A DNA stretch of 64,000 bases. It comes from Albula goreensis (taxonomy: Eukaryota; Chordata; Actinopteri; Albuliformes; Albulidae). The DNA lies in NCBI GenBank assembly GCA_022829145.1, contig CM040746.1, positions 10,538,184 through 10,602,183 on the forward strand, read 5' to 3'. The position numbers were made by a program, and so were the translations under genes. This document shows positions 43,400 to 53,835 of this stretch, in pieces (position 1 is the stretch's first letter; each line of letters begins with the position of its first letter). The notes under the pieces are model-generated. The model saw only the letters and a list, made by a program, of their open reading frames with translations, made no database searches and had not been told where the DNA came from.

Positions 43400-43705
43400 A
43401 TAGTCCAAAATATTCAAGGCAATGCAGTCGTTTCTAGGAATTGTGCCATGGGTATGAACCGTTAAAAGACAGGCCCATAAGCATGGCCCTTGAGTGGGGT
43501 GACACGGCATTCCAGATCTCTCCTCTTTAGCTGCATTTAGAAGTGACACGTTTTAGCCGCCATCTCTGGGGAGCGCGTTGAAAGCCTGTGTAAAATCAGA
43601 CGCCTGTATAATATCCACGATTCCCCCTGAGAGAAGCTGCACCTCCTGGACTGCTGGCAGCCACCCTGCATCAGGAATAGAGGGGGACTCTCCCACTTCA
43701 TGTCA
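43400..43705. promoter_or_regulatory. Possible conserved non-coding element
   Basis: CpG-retaining unique sequence (TTTAGCCGCCATCTC, GGGGAGCGCGTTGAAAGCC, AATCAGACGCCTG). Two minus-strand frames of ~60 codons are unsupported. Confidence 0.33.
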
Positions 43706-44589
43706 CACATATTCACCAATGAGTAATCTGTTCACCAAATGAATAAAAATCGACACTCCCTGTTTTTAGGGTCAAGGAGAGACTTACGATTAGAATTACT
43801 GCCTTAAGATTAGCATGCTGCTTTCATCAGTGTCATGTTGCTATATGCTGATATTAATCTTAATAATTAATTCAAAAACATCAAAATAGGTGTACAACTA
43901 AGGTGTATAATAATTGTACATAATTACCTAGGGTCCTGTTTTTCAGATACAGTAATTATTAATAATTAGCTTATGGCAGGAAATACAAAAATGCACTAAT
44001 GTACTAAATGTAATGAAATAGAATAAACAGGCACAGACTGCATGGAATGGGACAGACAAAAGACTCCCCTCCTTTGAGAGGAGAAAAAATGAGCCAAAAT
44101 ATTTATACTCAAGAAAATGTCCAGATCTTCGGGAACCTTTCAAACTGTGTGTCCAAGGAAACAAATAGCCCAGATCAATAAATAATTGCAAATAAAAAAA
44201 ATGTATCTACACTGTAAAAAGTTCAATGTTAATTTAACTCTTAACAGAGCTGAGTCCAGGAGGGATGAAATATAAGAGTAAAATGCACTCCATCCGATTT
44301 TTTAGCATTGAACATTTTGCTTTGTACAGAGCGAGAGAGATGAATAGATAGAGAAAGAGAGAGGGAGAGACGCATAAAGGGAAAAGACAGGTCCCTGCAG
44401 CTTTCTGTAGCTCTCATTATCCTCTCCCTCCTCTCCTCTCTGGACGCTATCACAGACATCCATCCTGTCCTCTCAGCTGTGACGCCATACAGTAACCTCT
44501 GCACACCCCGTCATATTAATAACCTGTAACTCATGTGCTGATTATCATATCATAAACTGCACATTATCCCATTAAATTCAGCTCTTTCG
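43706..44589. other. Mostly unique DNA
   Basis: ACACTGTAAAAAGTTCAATG and TTAATTTAACTCT at 44208-44245 is a half-copy of the small element at 43.3 kb. A GA run lies at 44331-44370. No gene. Confidence 0.4.
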
Positions 44590-44905
44590 TTTCGCTTTTT
44601 AATCAATCCATGTCCACCTCCAACGTATCCGTCACTCTCCGGGGTTTAACCGGACCACTTTATTTAATCAGCGTGGACAAGGCGATTGGTTGAGTATGGG
44701 GCCCCCGTCTAGATTAATCAATAGCGCGTTGAGTGAAATGAACTCGGCGAAACACACAGAGCGGCGCAGATGAATCACGCGGGAAATGACCGCTGACGAG
44801 GAGCGCGTTGCATCTGCTGGACTTTGAGATTCATTACTGCCACTTCAGACCACGTGCCGAACGCAGCCATGCAGAGATAAGTCTCGTAGAAGCGCCGCTT
44901 GACAC
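44590..44905. promoter_or_regulatory. Strong candidate conserved non-coding element
   Basis: CpG-rich unique sequence (CTCCGGGGTTTAACCGGACC, GAACTCGGCG, AGAGCGGCGCAG, GACGAGGAGCGCGTTG) with TTTAATCAGCG and TAGATTAATCAATAGCGCG homeodomain-like sites and GTTTAACC/GGTTTAAC symmetry. The CpG retention is unusual against its AT-rich surroundings. Confidence 0.45.
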
Positions 44906-45520
44906 ATCCTAACGTCTTTCTCAGGTGACATATCAGATCCTGTATAGCGACTACTGATCTGAGTCTTTAAACATTGACATTTCAGTGAAAATATGAGTTT
45001 TGGACCATAAAAATACATTTCCTAACTTATCCTAAAACTATTTACCTCATTTCAGTTCAGTTTATTTTACTAACTCTTTTCTGTGATTCTTCCTGCATAC
45101 AAATCCCAGAATTCTCAACAGCACAATCATCAATAATTGAAGGCATACAACAATAAACTAAACACACAACATACACATGTGGTGCCAGGAATTGTGGTTC
45201 CTCCTCTGCTCCTCCCCTTGGACTGCTGTCAGTTCCTAGTCCCTCCTTCTGCGCGGGAGAGAATGCAGGAATTGGCACAGCAACGGCCTCACTAACAGGC
45301 AGGTCACGCTGGAGGGGATTTCCAATCAGCTCAGGTGTGAGCATTTGCCTTCAATTAGGCCACTTATTAAAGCACAGTCTTGAAGGCTAAGAGGAGGACT
45401 TTTGGGCTTTTGGTTGTGTTTTTACCTTGAGCTGTGCTGGTTTTCTGTTTGTGCCATTTTCCCCTCAGTTTTGTGTTTTGTTTTTGGTCCCCTAAAAAGG
45501 GGTTAATAAGAGACCAATGG
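44906..45520. other. Unique DNA, nothing recognised
   Basis: The minus-strand frame at 45057-45344 (95 codons) has no recognisable motif. Confidence 0.4.
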
Positions 45521-45523
45521 GCG

Positions 45524-45660
45524 CACCCCGGAAGCTCATCCAGTAGAGCACATGCCACACAAGGCCAAGTCCAAGGCCTTACCGCAGCAGCCCAGGCTCA
45601 AATCCAGCCAGGGCGCCCCATCACATGCCCCCCCTCCCCGCCACACCCCCTGCCCGTCTC
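45524..45660 (+). mobile_element. tRNA-derived SINE relic, second type
   Basis: A-box-like GCTCATCCAGTAGAGCAC (45534-45551) and B-box-like GGCTCAAATCC (45595-45605), followed by CAGCCAGGGCG and a C-rich tail, match a fish tRNA-SINE head. Oriented opposite to the SINEs at 22.7, 30.2 and 48.7 kb, and a different subfamily. Confidence 0.65.
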
Positions 45661-46412
45661 CCCACCACAACCACCAAATGAAGTGGAAAAATCCCCCAAA
45701 AAAATTATCTTAAAAAAAAACCAGATTGCATTTGCATTTTCCTTCCACTCACCCCCTGCTTCAATGGCCATGCCTGCCACTGCGCCACACACAATACACC
45801 AGACAACTTAAATTTCAGTGGGTACCTTCAACAAGAATATATAAATTACAAGATATAACAGTACAGTACGGATCCCTTTTCCTGCCATTTTGAATGTTTT
45901 TCGAGGGAGAGAAGATATTACAAAGGCTAGATAATTGCCATTACACTTTGTACTGCATATACCAATATTCAATATACCTGCAAATACTGGCTGATACCCT
46001 CAACATACCTGCACATATATGCAAATATATCGTGCATACCTATACATATCCATAAATATGGCATTCATATCTATGGATGCCTGTATGTACCTGCACTGTG
46101 AAGTTATGAATTCATGGGATACTAGAAAAGCCATATAAGTGTTAACCTCAAGGAGAGCCTTGTTCTGGACTGCACTGGACTCAGTATCCATTCATTCCTA
46201 TTATAGATTCTCATTAAGATTCCTGAAGGCAAGGACTATGATATGTTAAATTACATTTCAGAGGCCTGTACAAAAACCACTTCAAAGCCCTTCTCAAATC
46301 TGCTATCTCTCCTTTAGAGCTCATTGAGATTTGTATTAAATGTTTTACCATGTTTTTACATGTTCATGAAAAATATCCTCAAATGTTTCAGCTTGACCTG
46401 CACCACCTCACA
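45661..46412. other. Unique DNA, nothing recognised
   Basis: Contains poly(A)-like runs at 45696-45720. Between 45955 and 46095 there is a loose repetition of CATACCTGCA..TATAT. Confidence 0.4.
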
Positions 46413-46414
46413 CA

Positions 46415-46425
46415 CACCTGCATGT

Positions 46426-46464
<39 letters not shown>

Positions 46465-46675
46465 AAGATGCATGGGCACATACAGTACATACAAATATGC
46501 ACTGATGCACGCTCATAGACATACACAACTCACTCACACATAGAAACACACATGTCATACACACATAAATGTACACGTTTACACATGTGCACACACATAT
46601 ATATATACATACAATCTTGAACATATTCATAGACACAGAAACACACATGCATGCACACACACATGCATGCACCTA
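46415..46675. repeat. CA-rich tract with (CA)n cores
   Basis: Run at 46425-46465, then degenerate ACACAC, CATACA and ATGCATGCAC sequence. Both strands give artefactual frames. Confidence 0.88.
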
Positions 46676-47200
46676 TGCCACTTGCTCAATGCGTGAGAGG
46701 AAAGAGGCCTGCTCACATAGCCTTATGCATGTAGAGAAGATCTGCACAGACGAGTAGCAGGCCTGACACATGTGCAGCCTGTAGCTGCTCTCCTGGGCTC
46801 TCCCCTCATAATTAATACAGAACGATTCCACACCTTCACCGCGCACATGTACAACCTAATCACAAATGCAGCTTTCCCTCTGCACAATCCCTCCTCTTTT
46901 TTCTCATACAAAATGGGTCAAATAACCATGACAACGCCTACACATTTTTTTCTGTTATTTAAATAATTCACGCTCTGTCTTCCCCGTTTTTTGGCCAGGA
47001 TGAAGTGAATTCCTGCAGGTGCAGTTTCAGCAGGAAGCTTGCAGAAGGCAATATGAGAGGACGAGCATTATGTAGCTGTAGTGTTATCCGGTGCTGCACC
47101 GTGCCCAGGTCCGCTTGAAGAGGTGGGTTCGGGCATGGTTCAGTTCAATGTTAGCTAATGTTAACCAATTAGGGCGACTTCTTGTGTGTGCGCAACTGTC
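46676..47200. other. Unique DNA with a possible repeat fragment
   Basis: CACCGTGCCCAGGTCCGCTTGAAGAGG near 47097-47123 resembles a phrase from a fish DNA transposon, but no second end was found. Otherwise nothing. Confidence 0.3.
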
Positions 47201-47204
47201 ATCA

Positions 47205-47555
47205 TTACAACAACAGGGATGTGTGTCACTGCTCCCAAAATGACTCCAAATAAGCACAAAGTACAATCTTGAACTCCACTGGGCTGTGCAACAGCGCTTT
47301 CCCTAAAATGCCTCCATGTACAATGCGAAACTGACTCAAGAGAGGATGAGGTCAAACTCCTTCTACAGCCTCCCCAATCACCAGAGCTAAACATCATATA
47401 ATCTTTATTGGAAGTTTTGGAACACACAGTATGAAGAATTTACACGTCTTTCATCTCTCAAAGAACTGGAGGTTTTTCTGTTTGAAGAACACATCTAATT
47501 AGAAACAGTTCAAAGCCATTCTGAAGGAAGAGGGTGACCATATTAGAAAGTAGTT
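47205..47555 (+). pseudogene. Tc1-like transposase C-terminus, heavily decayed
   Basis: Plus-strand codons from 47361 read LQPPQSPELNII, stop, SLLEVLE. This is the third catalytic block of Tc1/mariner transposases (normally SPDLNIIE followed by LW). The catalytic glutamate position is now a TAA stop and SPD is SPE. A following KELE-like stretch (CTCAAAGAACTGGAGG, 47457-47472) and a terminal stretch near 47510-47540 fit the family's C-terminus, in shifted frames. Nothing of the DNA-binding domain was recognised. It belongs to a different Tc1 lineage from the element at 22.8-24.1 kb. Confidence 0.68.
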
Positions 47556-47608
47556 CACGGTAGCCATATATTATTTGGTTTTTTCATCATTTAATGTTTA
47601 TGTCCTGT

Positions 47609-47613
<5 letters not shown>

Positions 47614-47667
<54 letters not shown>
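47614..47667. repeat. (GT)27 microsatellite
   Basis: Uninterrupted GT run directly after the transposase relic. Confidence 0.98.
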
Positions 47668-47668
<1 letters not shown>

Positions 47669-47814
47669 TACCTGTTGTTAACCATTTTTTTCTCACAGTT
47701 GTGATGAACAACGCTGGTCAGGACTGTTGGGGCAGTATCTAACACTTTGCCTGCCTGCTCTCTCTCTGCCAGCCCTGTGCCCAATCAGCATATTTCCAAG
47801 CACTGTCACACAGA

Positions 47815-48220
47815 ACGGTTAGCATCTCGGCGCCAGATAAATACAGAACTCATTTAATTCAATCACAACATCAAAGAGAACGTATTTGAAGCCAGAAACG
47901 TCTGTTTCTGTCGCCGGGTGATGGCGCACACGTTTGTCTCGCACGCTTTTTTCATTCACCGCGGTTGTTGCTCTCCCACATTTAAAGTGCAGCTGAATAA
48001 GCGATGATTATGTTTTCATAAATTTGCATGAATTTTATTTTTAGGGGATGAGAGGATCGCCTCGGCTTTGCCAGCAGTCGTCAGATCCTCAGTGGGGGAA
48101 GAGCTTTGCTGTGAGGAAATTAGGAGGAGGCTGATTGATATTTTTTATCCGGAGATAAACTCGCGCTCTGCAGCTCAAAACACTGCCTGTTGGCTTCTCT
48201 TTGCTCCATCCCTCAACAAA
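47815..48220. promoter_or_regulatory. Strong candidate conserved non-coding element
   Basis: TCTCGGCGCCAG, TCATTTAATTCAATC, TCGCCGGGTGATGGCGCAC, TTCACCGCGGTTG, ATAAATTTGCATGAATTTTA (octamer/homeodomain-like), GGATCGCCTCGG, AGATAAACTCGCGC. Unique, CpG-retaining and AT-motif-rich at the same time, with no frame. Confidence 0.47.
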
Positions 48221-48441
48221 TAGAATTTATCAGTGACTCACCAAAAATATCTTCAGATGCATGGGTTCACTGAGATATTTACAGCAAAGAACTGTTTTAT
48301 CTACTGTAGGTGATAATGTTATTTGTTTTATTTACAACCAGCTTTAAAAAAAATCTTGTGTTCTTCTGTGTGTTGCTCTCCACATTACAAATTTAAGTGA
48401 TTCATATAAACACTCTCTCTTAACCACAGCCCGTAGATAAG

Positions 48442-48592
48442 TTTCCTCTCCTCCACCTGTAGCTAAATCTCCTCTGCTCCACCTGCAGATGAGTCTCCTC
48501 TCCTCCATCTGCAGATAAGTCTCCTGTGCTCCACCTGTAGATAAATCTCCTCTGCTCCAACTGTACCTAAATCTTCTCCCCTTCACCAATAG
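48442..48592. repeat. 26-bp minisatellite, ~5.7 units
   Basis: Exactly spaced 26-bp units of TCTCCTCTGCTCCACCTG followed by TAGATAAA, with few substitutions. The minus-strand frame at 48344-48589 reads this array. Confidence 0.93.
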
Positions 48593-48654
48593 TTACGTTT
48601 TTAGTTTTATACACTATACATTTATATGGCTGGATTTTTTCCTAAAACAATTAA

Positions 48655-48737
48655 GGTGAAGTATTCTGGTTAAGGGTATGTTAGCAGTGCCCTACCTGGG
48701 AACTGAGCCTGCAAACTCTAAAATATAAACCCAGCTC
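48655..48737 (-). mobile_element. tRNA-derived SINE relic
   Basis: On the minus strand: GAGCTGGGTTTATATTTTAG, a decayed B-box (AGGCTCAGTTCCC, 48698-48710), GGTAGGGCACTGCT and ACCCTTAACCAGAATACTTC. Same order as at 30.2 kb. Confidence 0.68.
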
Positions 48738-48999
48738 ACCCAAATCATTCTACAACACTGCCGTGCCCCTTCCACTTGTGTGCTTCCATCTCCTGCATTC
48801 CTCCAGAGCTCAGAGCTCTGAATGGGGCTGTCAGGCATCAGAGACTCTCACCGAAGATGGGAAAATGCGTCCACGTGTATCGAGTGGATGCTAATCAATG
48901 CATGCTTTTAACCTCTGCTGTCCTGCTAATCACCCAATTTTATCCACCAATTTTTTCAGTCTAATCTTCAATCAGATAGTCATTTTGAATGAAGAAGTT
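48738..48999. other. Unique DNA, possibly part of the regulatory block to the right
   Basis: ATGCTAATCAATGCATGC and CTGCTAATCACCC near 48888-48940 are homeodomain-like. Confidence 0.35.
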
Positions 49000-49165
49000 T
49001 CTTTCAGGAACACGTTCGCTCATAATTGCATTTAATCGCAACTGAACAGCAGAACTATTTCTCTGCACCTGTGGATTTGCAAATCCAGAGTCTGCGAGGT
49101 GATGAAGTGAAAACTTCATCACCATTATTATCATGATAATCATGACAGCCCCTTGCACATGAGCA
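49000..49165. promoter_or_regulatory. Candidate regulatory element with three clustered palindromes
   Basis: GGATTTGCAAATCC (49073-49086, perfect, octamer-like core), GATGAAGT/ACTTCATC (arms at 49101-49108 and 49113-49120) and ATTATCATGATAAT (49127-49140, perfect) lie within 68 bp, next to CATAATTGCATTTAATCGC. Symmetric sites like these suggest dimer-binding factors. Confidence 0.45.
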
Positions 49166-49489
49166 CAGCTCAACAAGAGAGAAAATAGCATAATTAGAAA
49201 ATAGGGAAAGACACATGCAATTGTAGCTATTTACTGTTTATTAAGTTTTAGTAACAATGTTATTACTCCTACTATTACTGCTACCACTGTTATTAAGGCT
49301 CAAAGTGGATGTACTCTTTAGTGTTCTTCCCACCTATTTAAAACTACAAATGCTTCAATTCACTTTTTTGGGGGGGCGAGGGGGTAAAAAGATTATAAGA
49401 ATGCAGGAGAGGTATTAAAATATGGCCATCGGAGCAAGGGAAGAAAATCCCTCCATTCTATGGCCGAGTCAAAGTCACAATATACGTTC
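49166..49489. other. AT-rich DNA, nothing certain
   Basis: A triplet-like stretch (ATTACTCCTACTATTACTGC near 49260) and a G-run at 49370-49384. Confidence 0.4.
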
Positions 49490-50000
49490 TCCCATGCCCT
49501 TTTATCTGATATATTAAATATTTCACATAAATTCATTAACCAGCCGTCCCTTCATTCCAGGAGTGGTCTGCCTGACCGCGGCAAGTCGTGGCGCTAATCT
49601 GTCCCTCTGGACCCCCTACACAAAGCCCTTCAGATAAACTCCTTACGTCGCATAATGACATTCCTCCCTCAGCACAACACCTCCGTATCTGCGTGGCTGA
49701 GGAGCCGCCGCGCGCGGGAGATAAAGAACCGCCATTGAGTGGGGAGGGGGACTGGAGATGGGCGACGCATCACAATGAACGCCTTCTGATAAGGACGGTG
49801 GGGATGGAACGCATACAAATATGAGCGCTCACTGTCCCGGAGTCCTGCAGAGTGTAATATCACACATAATCGTCTTGCCTGCGGAGCAGAGGTGGTGTTT
49901 AAGAAGCGGTCATGGCTGCAGGATCACTGGACATTTTCTCATGCAGACTGAAGGTCCGCATTCTCAGTTATGCATTATGGCTGCCTACAGTTCCCTACAG
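49490..50000. promoter_or_regulatory. Strong candidate conserved non-coding element, CpG-rich
   Basis: Among the highest CpG densities in the window (GACCGCGGCAAGTCGTGGCG, GAGCCGCCGCGCGCGGGAG, GGGCGACGCATC) with TTATCTGATA, TACGTCGCATAATGAC and TATGCATTATGG. Overlapping frames on both strands (64-78 codons) are not recognisable. Could be an enhancer or a small CpG-island promoter. Confidence 0.45.
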
Positions 50001-50116
50001 TTTAATTTTCTGATGCTATTGATTTGAGTTGCTTTGGTACTACTTTTGTTGCACAAGTTGATAGCTTAGGTGATACTTTATAATACTGAATGTATCTCTG
50101 ATATGGTAGCATTTAC
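50001..50116. other. Unique DNA
   Basis: Nothing recognised. Confidence 0.4.
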
Positions 50117-50195
50117 ATTCATTCATCCATCCATCCTTTCATTCATTAATTTATTTATTCGTTCAGTCAGTCAATCAATTAGTCACTTAGTTGGT
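50117..50195. repeat. Degenerate tetranucleotide repeat (ATTC/ATCC/AGTC)
   Basis: CATTCATTCATCCATCCATC then ATTCATTAATTTATTTATTC and CAGTCAGTCAATCAATTAGTC. Confidence 0.85.
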
Positions 50196-51519
50196 TTATA
50201 AGTTTGCTAGTTCAGCACATAATAATCATATATCAGCAATCGTGCTAGAGTATATGGTGCAGGATTGAGTTTAGAGATAAATTGTGGCTGAAGTGCTTTA
50301 GCAGTTTAACAGATCCTTACTATAGTATAACTAAAGTATAGCTTTAGTTATGTTGTTTATGCATTCTCTGGTCAAGAAGTGTTGTTAACCAGACCTGTAC
50401 CAGTCTGTAATGATGTTCAAACAGCTGATGTAAATGCAATTATATTATCCTGAATTGTGAATCATTCAGGATGGGAGTGCATGCTAAATGATTGTAGCAC
50501 AATGTGAAGTACCATGTGACTGATGTGTAACAGGTTTTTATTTACCTGCTTGTACCACCAGGGGAGGCTGTTTAGGGGTTTGACAGAGAGAGAGGCATTA
50601 TTCTTTGTATGCAGGAGCTAAATTGAGGCCTTCAGAACCATGGACAGCACCAGTAGTGTTGTATGCATTTTAATTAAAGTTCAGTGTTGAATTGAACAAA
50701 GTGCTCCACCTCTTTTCAACACCAAAGGATAGTTCTTTGCTCCTAATTATCTGGGAATTGTGGTACTACATATAAACATTGATGATCTATTAACAAACCA
50801 TTTGATAGTAGTAGGTTGCTCTACATAGTCCTCAGTTCTCCTGTGATTACAAGTATTACACACTCTTCAAATTCTCAAGCTTAAATCTTCTGCTTAAAAT
50901 GAAAACCAACCCATATCTTTTCATAATAGCAACTGAGGGTTTCTGCTGGATGTGCTCAGTACACTTTTCACCTCTGGTTAAAATAAATGCCATGGTTCTT
51001 TACTCATGAAAGACATCTCTAACAAATGCTTGAACTATCCAGACAAAGAAAATATTAAATAATCATATGTGGTCTTTAATGTCTGATCCAATAGATTCTT
51101 TTTCCTCCTTGACTTCAGTAAAATATCTTGTAACATCTGAGATTTTAATATTGCATAGTCTGTTCTAAAAAAAAAAAAAAAAAACAGGAGAGGGTACTGT
51201 TCACAAGTGTTGTGAAGAGGATTCATGAAAGTTTGAATACAGCCATGGAATTCAGTGTGGAGATTTGTGACTCTTGGGGAATCATACTCTATGAACACAG
51301 CAGCTCATTTTAAGTTCATTTGCACAGCAGAGTTGTTTAGTGATTTCTGAGGAGGAAAGAGTAAGCACAGTGCCAGATGGCACCTCTCATTTTGCAAATG
51401 GGACAGGAGGAGAGGAGGAGTGCTGAAATGAGGAACAAACTGCTCCCCAAGCCTTCATCCTTAAATACCGACACTCAACACTGTGTGTCCTACACTGTTG
51501 TCAGACTGTCTGGGGCAAG
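50196..51519. other. Mostly unique AT-rich DNA
   Basis: A poly(A) run of ~19 at 51166-51184. AAAGTTCAGTGTTGAATTGA at 50676-50695 resembles the 43.3 kb element's end. No gene recognised. Confidence 0.4.
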
Positions 51520-51870
51520 CTCATCCCCTTCTCTATACATCACAAAGACAAGCTCCTCCCACCCTTGGCAATAACAAGCCCCACCTTTCTTTTTATCAAC
51601 ACAATCATAAGCTCCTCCTCCTCTCCATCTATCCATCAAAATACCCTTCATTACAAGTCATGATATTAAACCCCTCCCCTTCTGAACATGCCACAATAAT
51701 AATCTCCTCTCCCTCTCTACAACCTGCTGTAATAAGCCCCTCCTCTTTCCTATACATCATAATAACAAGCTCCTCCCTTTCTTTGCACATAATAATTACA
51801 ACTTCCTCCCATTATTTATACATCAAAATAATAAGCTCCTCCCTTTCTCTAAACAGAAATATAATCCCCT
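51520..51870. repeat. 33-bp minisatellite, ~10 diverged units
   Basis: Units CATCATAATAACAAGCTCCT plus CCCTTTCTTT and three bases; the last three are exactly 33 bp. Since 33 is a multiple of 3 the array stays open (153 codons, 51483-51944). The predicted 11-residue periodic peptide has no independent support. Confidence 0.87.
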
Positions 51871-53325
51871 GTCCCATCTGGAAACCAACGCAGTGTCCAA
51901 GAAGTACTGAAGCAATATACTGTAATTGTTCCAAAACTAATTAACAAAAGACTCAAGGACTGCTTCAGATGTCTAAGACAGGTGGAGGACCTGGGGGCAG
52001 GTGGGGCAGCCGAGAGCAGCACCTTGACAGACCAGAGCGTAATTAGAAGGGAAATTCTGAGAGAATGCTCTTTCTACATAGGAACAGGGGGTCGGTGGCC
52101 ACTCGACCAGCAAGGCCAAAAGCTAAACCCACATCATCAGCTGATTAGCTTAATTATTAAGCATAAGGAGTACTCCTGACTTTGCTCTTTAATTTACCTT
52201 CTTCCTGTCTGTGCATTTGAGGGAATTTAGCCTTAGACTGTTAAGCTCATCTTGGTGAACACAGAAACAGAATCTCTTTTAAGAAAATAATATTAATTCT
52301 TGTCTTGAGCTCACAGATGGACTTCATTGGCTGCTTGATTAGATCATTTAAGGTATTCAAAAGATAATCTCAAGTGAGTAAAGCATAATAATTTCAATAC
52401 TCTTATATTAACTTTAATAATATATTTGGAAAGATGAATGAAAATCATCTCTCCGATGGCTGATGTAACATTATTTGTACAATATTGATCTCAGCCTTTG
52501 ATCTGCCATATATACACTTGTAAATATATTTACATAGCAGTTGGCAATGTGTGTTACAATTTATACCCACAAGCCTACTGTGGATATAAGTTGTTAGCAC
52601 ACTAACTGATGGGTGGGGTATCGTTTTCAAAAGAAATGCACTGGATCTTGACTGTGCAACAGTCTGAAATAAGGCCTATTTCAAGGTTTCAAGCATTCTT
52701 TGGATTGGTTATTTCACAGAAAAAATAAAACAGCTTTGGGCCAGTGATGGGTGTGGCTTATTGCCTATCTGCCTAACCTTCAAATAACCCAGTATCAAAA
52801 TGCTGAAATACTAATCGATTATCCAAAGTTTGCAGATTGCTTTTTCTTTTACCATCTGAGCTGGGGTCTTGTAGGTCAGCACATTATATAAGGTTTATAT
52901 AATTTAATGTTTACATAACTGTGTTTAAATTATTAAAATGATCTTTTCAAACTGGTGGTGGATTGTTGGTAATTGACAGTTTCCACAGTATATTCTAAGT
53001 GTACAGCAAGTTCACGTCATTAAGAATGCTTTAAAAAAATGTATTAAGGTACCAACTGTCCATTTTTGTTCCTATCTGAGCAACCAACTGGTAAAATAAT
53101 CAAAATGCCAATTCAGGTAACATCTAGTGACTGCAAGGATTGGAAATGCATACAGAGCTCATAAAGAGAGAGATGGAGAAAAAGTCACAATTTGGGCACT
53201 GGCAAGCCTCTGTACAGTGACAGTGTATAACAGAGCTCAAGCTCCTAACTTGGTCATGTATCAGTTTTCTGTTACTCACTTTTCTTTTTGTGGTACGGTG
53301 TTTTTTACCGTTTGTGACCTTCTAT
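51871..53325. other. Unique DNA, one possible conserved patch
   Basis: 52035-52170 (GCGTAATTAGAAGGGAAATT, CATCAGCTGATTAGCTTAATTATTAAGC) is homeodomain-motif rich and may be regulatory. The rest is ordinary AT-rich DNA. Confidence 0.35.
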
Positions 53326-53329
53326 GTTG

Positions 53330-53625
53330 AGGGCCAATAAGCCATGGTGACTTTCTTATGGTCATCTGCCACGGCCTTCTCATGTGCAGCAGCTGTGACA
53401 TCCGTTTTTCCCCAAGGTCCCCCTCCAAGCAGCTTCACCGCGTCTTAGCGCCCTGGCCACTTTCCTGAAGATGACACTTTTCTGTCACACAGCTGGTCTG
53501 CGGCAGTTTGCCGGAACATTAAGCTTGGCTGTGAGTGACAGTTCTCTGGCCTGGACTCTTTCCTGTGGGAACGAGCTGAGTTTCTCTCCCTCCAGTTCCG
53601 CTGTTAGGCCAGAAAAAAAAAAAAA
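53330..53625. promoter_or_regulatory. Possible conserved non-coding element
   Basis: Higher-GC unique sequence (CTTCACCGCGTCTTAGCGCC, GTCTGCGGCAGTTTGCCGG) between AT-rich flanks. Ends at a 13-base A run (53614-53626). Confidence 0.3.
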
Positions 53626-53704
53626 CCTGAGGTGCTAATCTGCAGCGTGTCAGTGTGTCTGTCTGTGTCTGTTGGCCTTACAGAGAGAATGGAAGAATAT
53701 AAAA

Positions 53705-53835
53705 ATTTATAATGACAAGAACAAGCCATTCAGCCCAGCTAAGCTTGCCATTTACCAACAGTATACAAGGTATCCAGCGCTGTATGAAACCTGAAAGTGG
53801 ACAGTCCAAAGGCATCTGCCTCAACTATTTAACGT
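53705..53835 (-). mobile_element. Fossil LINE 3' end, short fragment
   Basis: GACAAGAACAAGCCATTCAG, CCC and CCAGCGCTGTATGAAACCTG match, in reverse, the 3' terminal region of the LINE relic at 34.9-35.06 kb. Confidence 0.55.

Noticed and set aside
45524-45660. Possible functional tRNA gene
   Set aside because: A and B boxes are present but the acceptor stem does not pair, and a SINE-like C-rich tail follows.
50805-50826. let-7-like string TAGTAGTAGGTTG
   Set aside because: It lacks the let-7 seed start GAGGTAG, and no matching hairpin arm is nearby.
51483-51944. 153-codon frame with 11-residue period
   Set aside because: Explained by the 33-bp minisatellite; units are diverged without sign of codon-level constraint that I can see.
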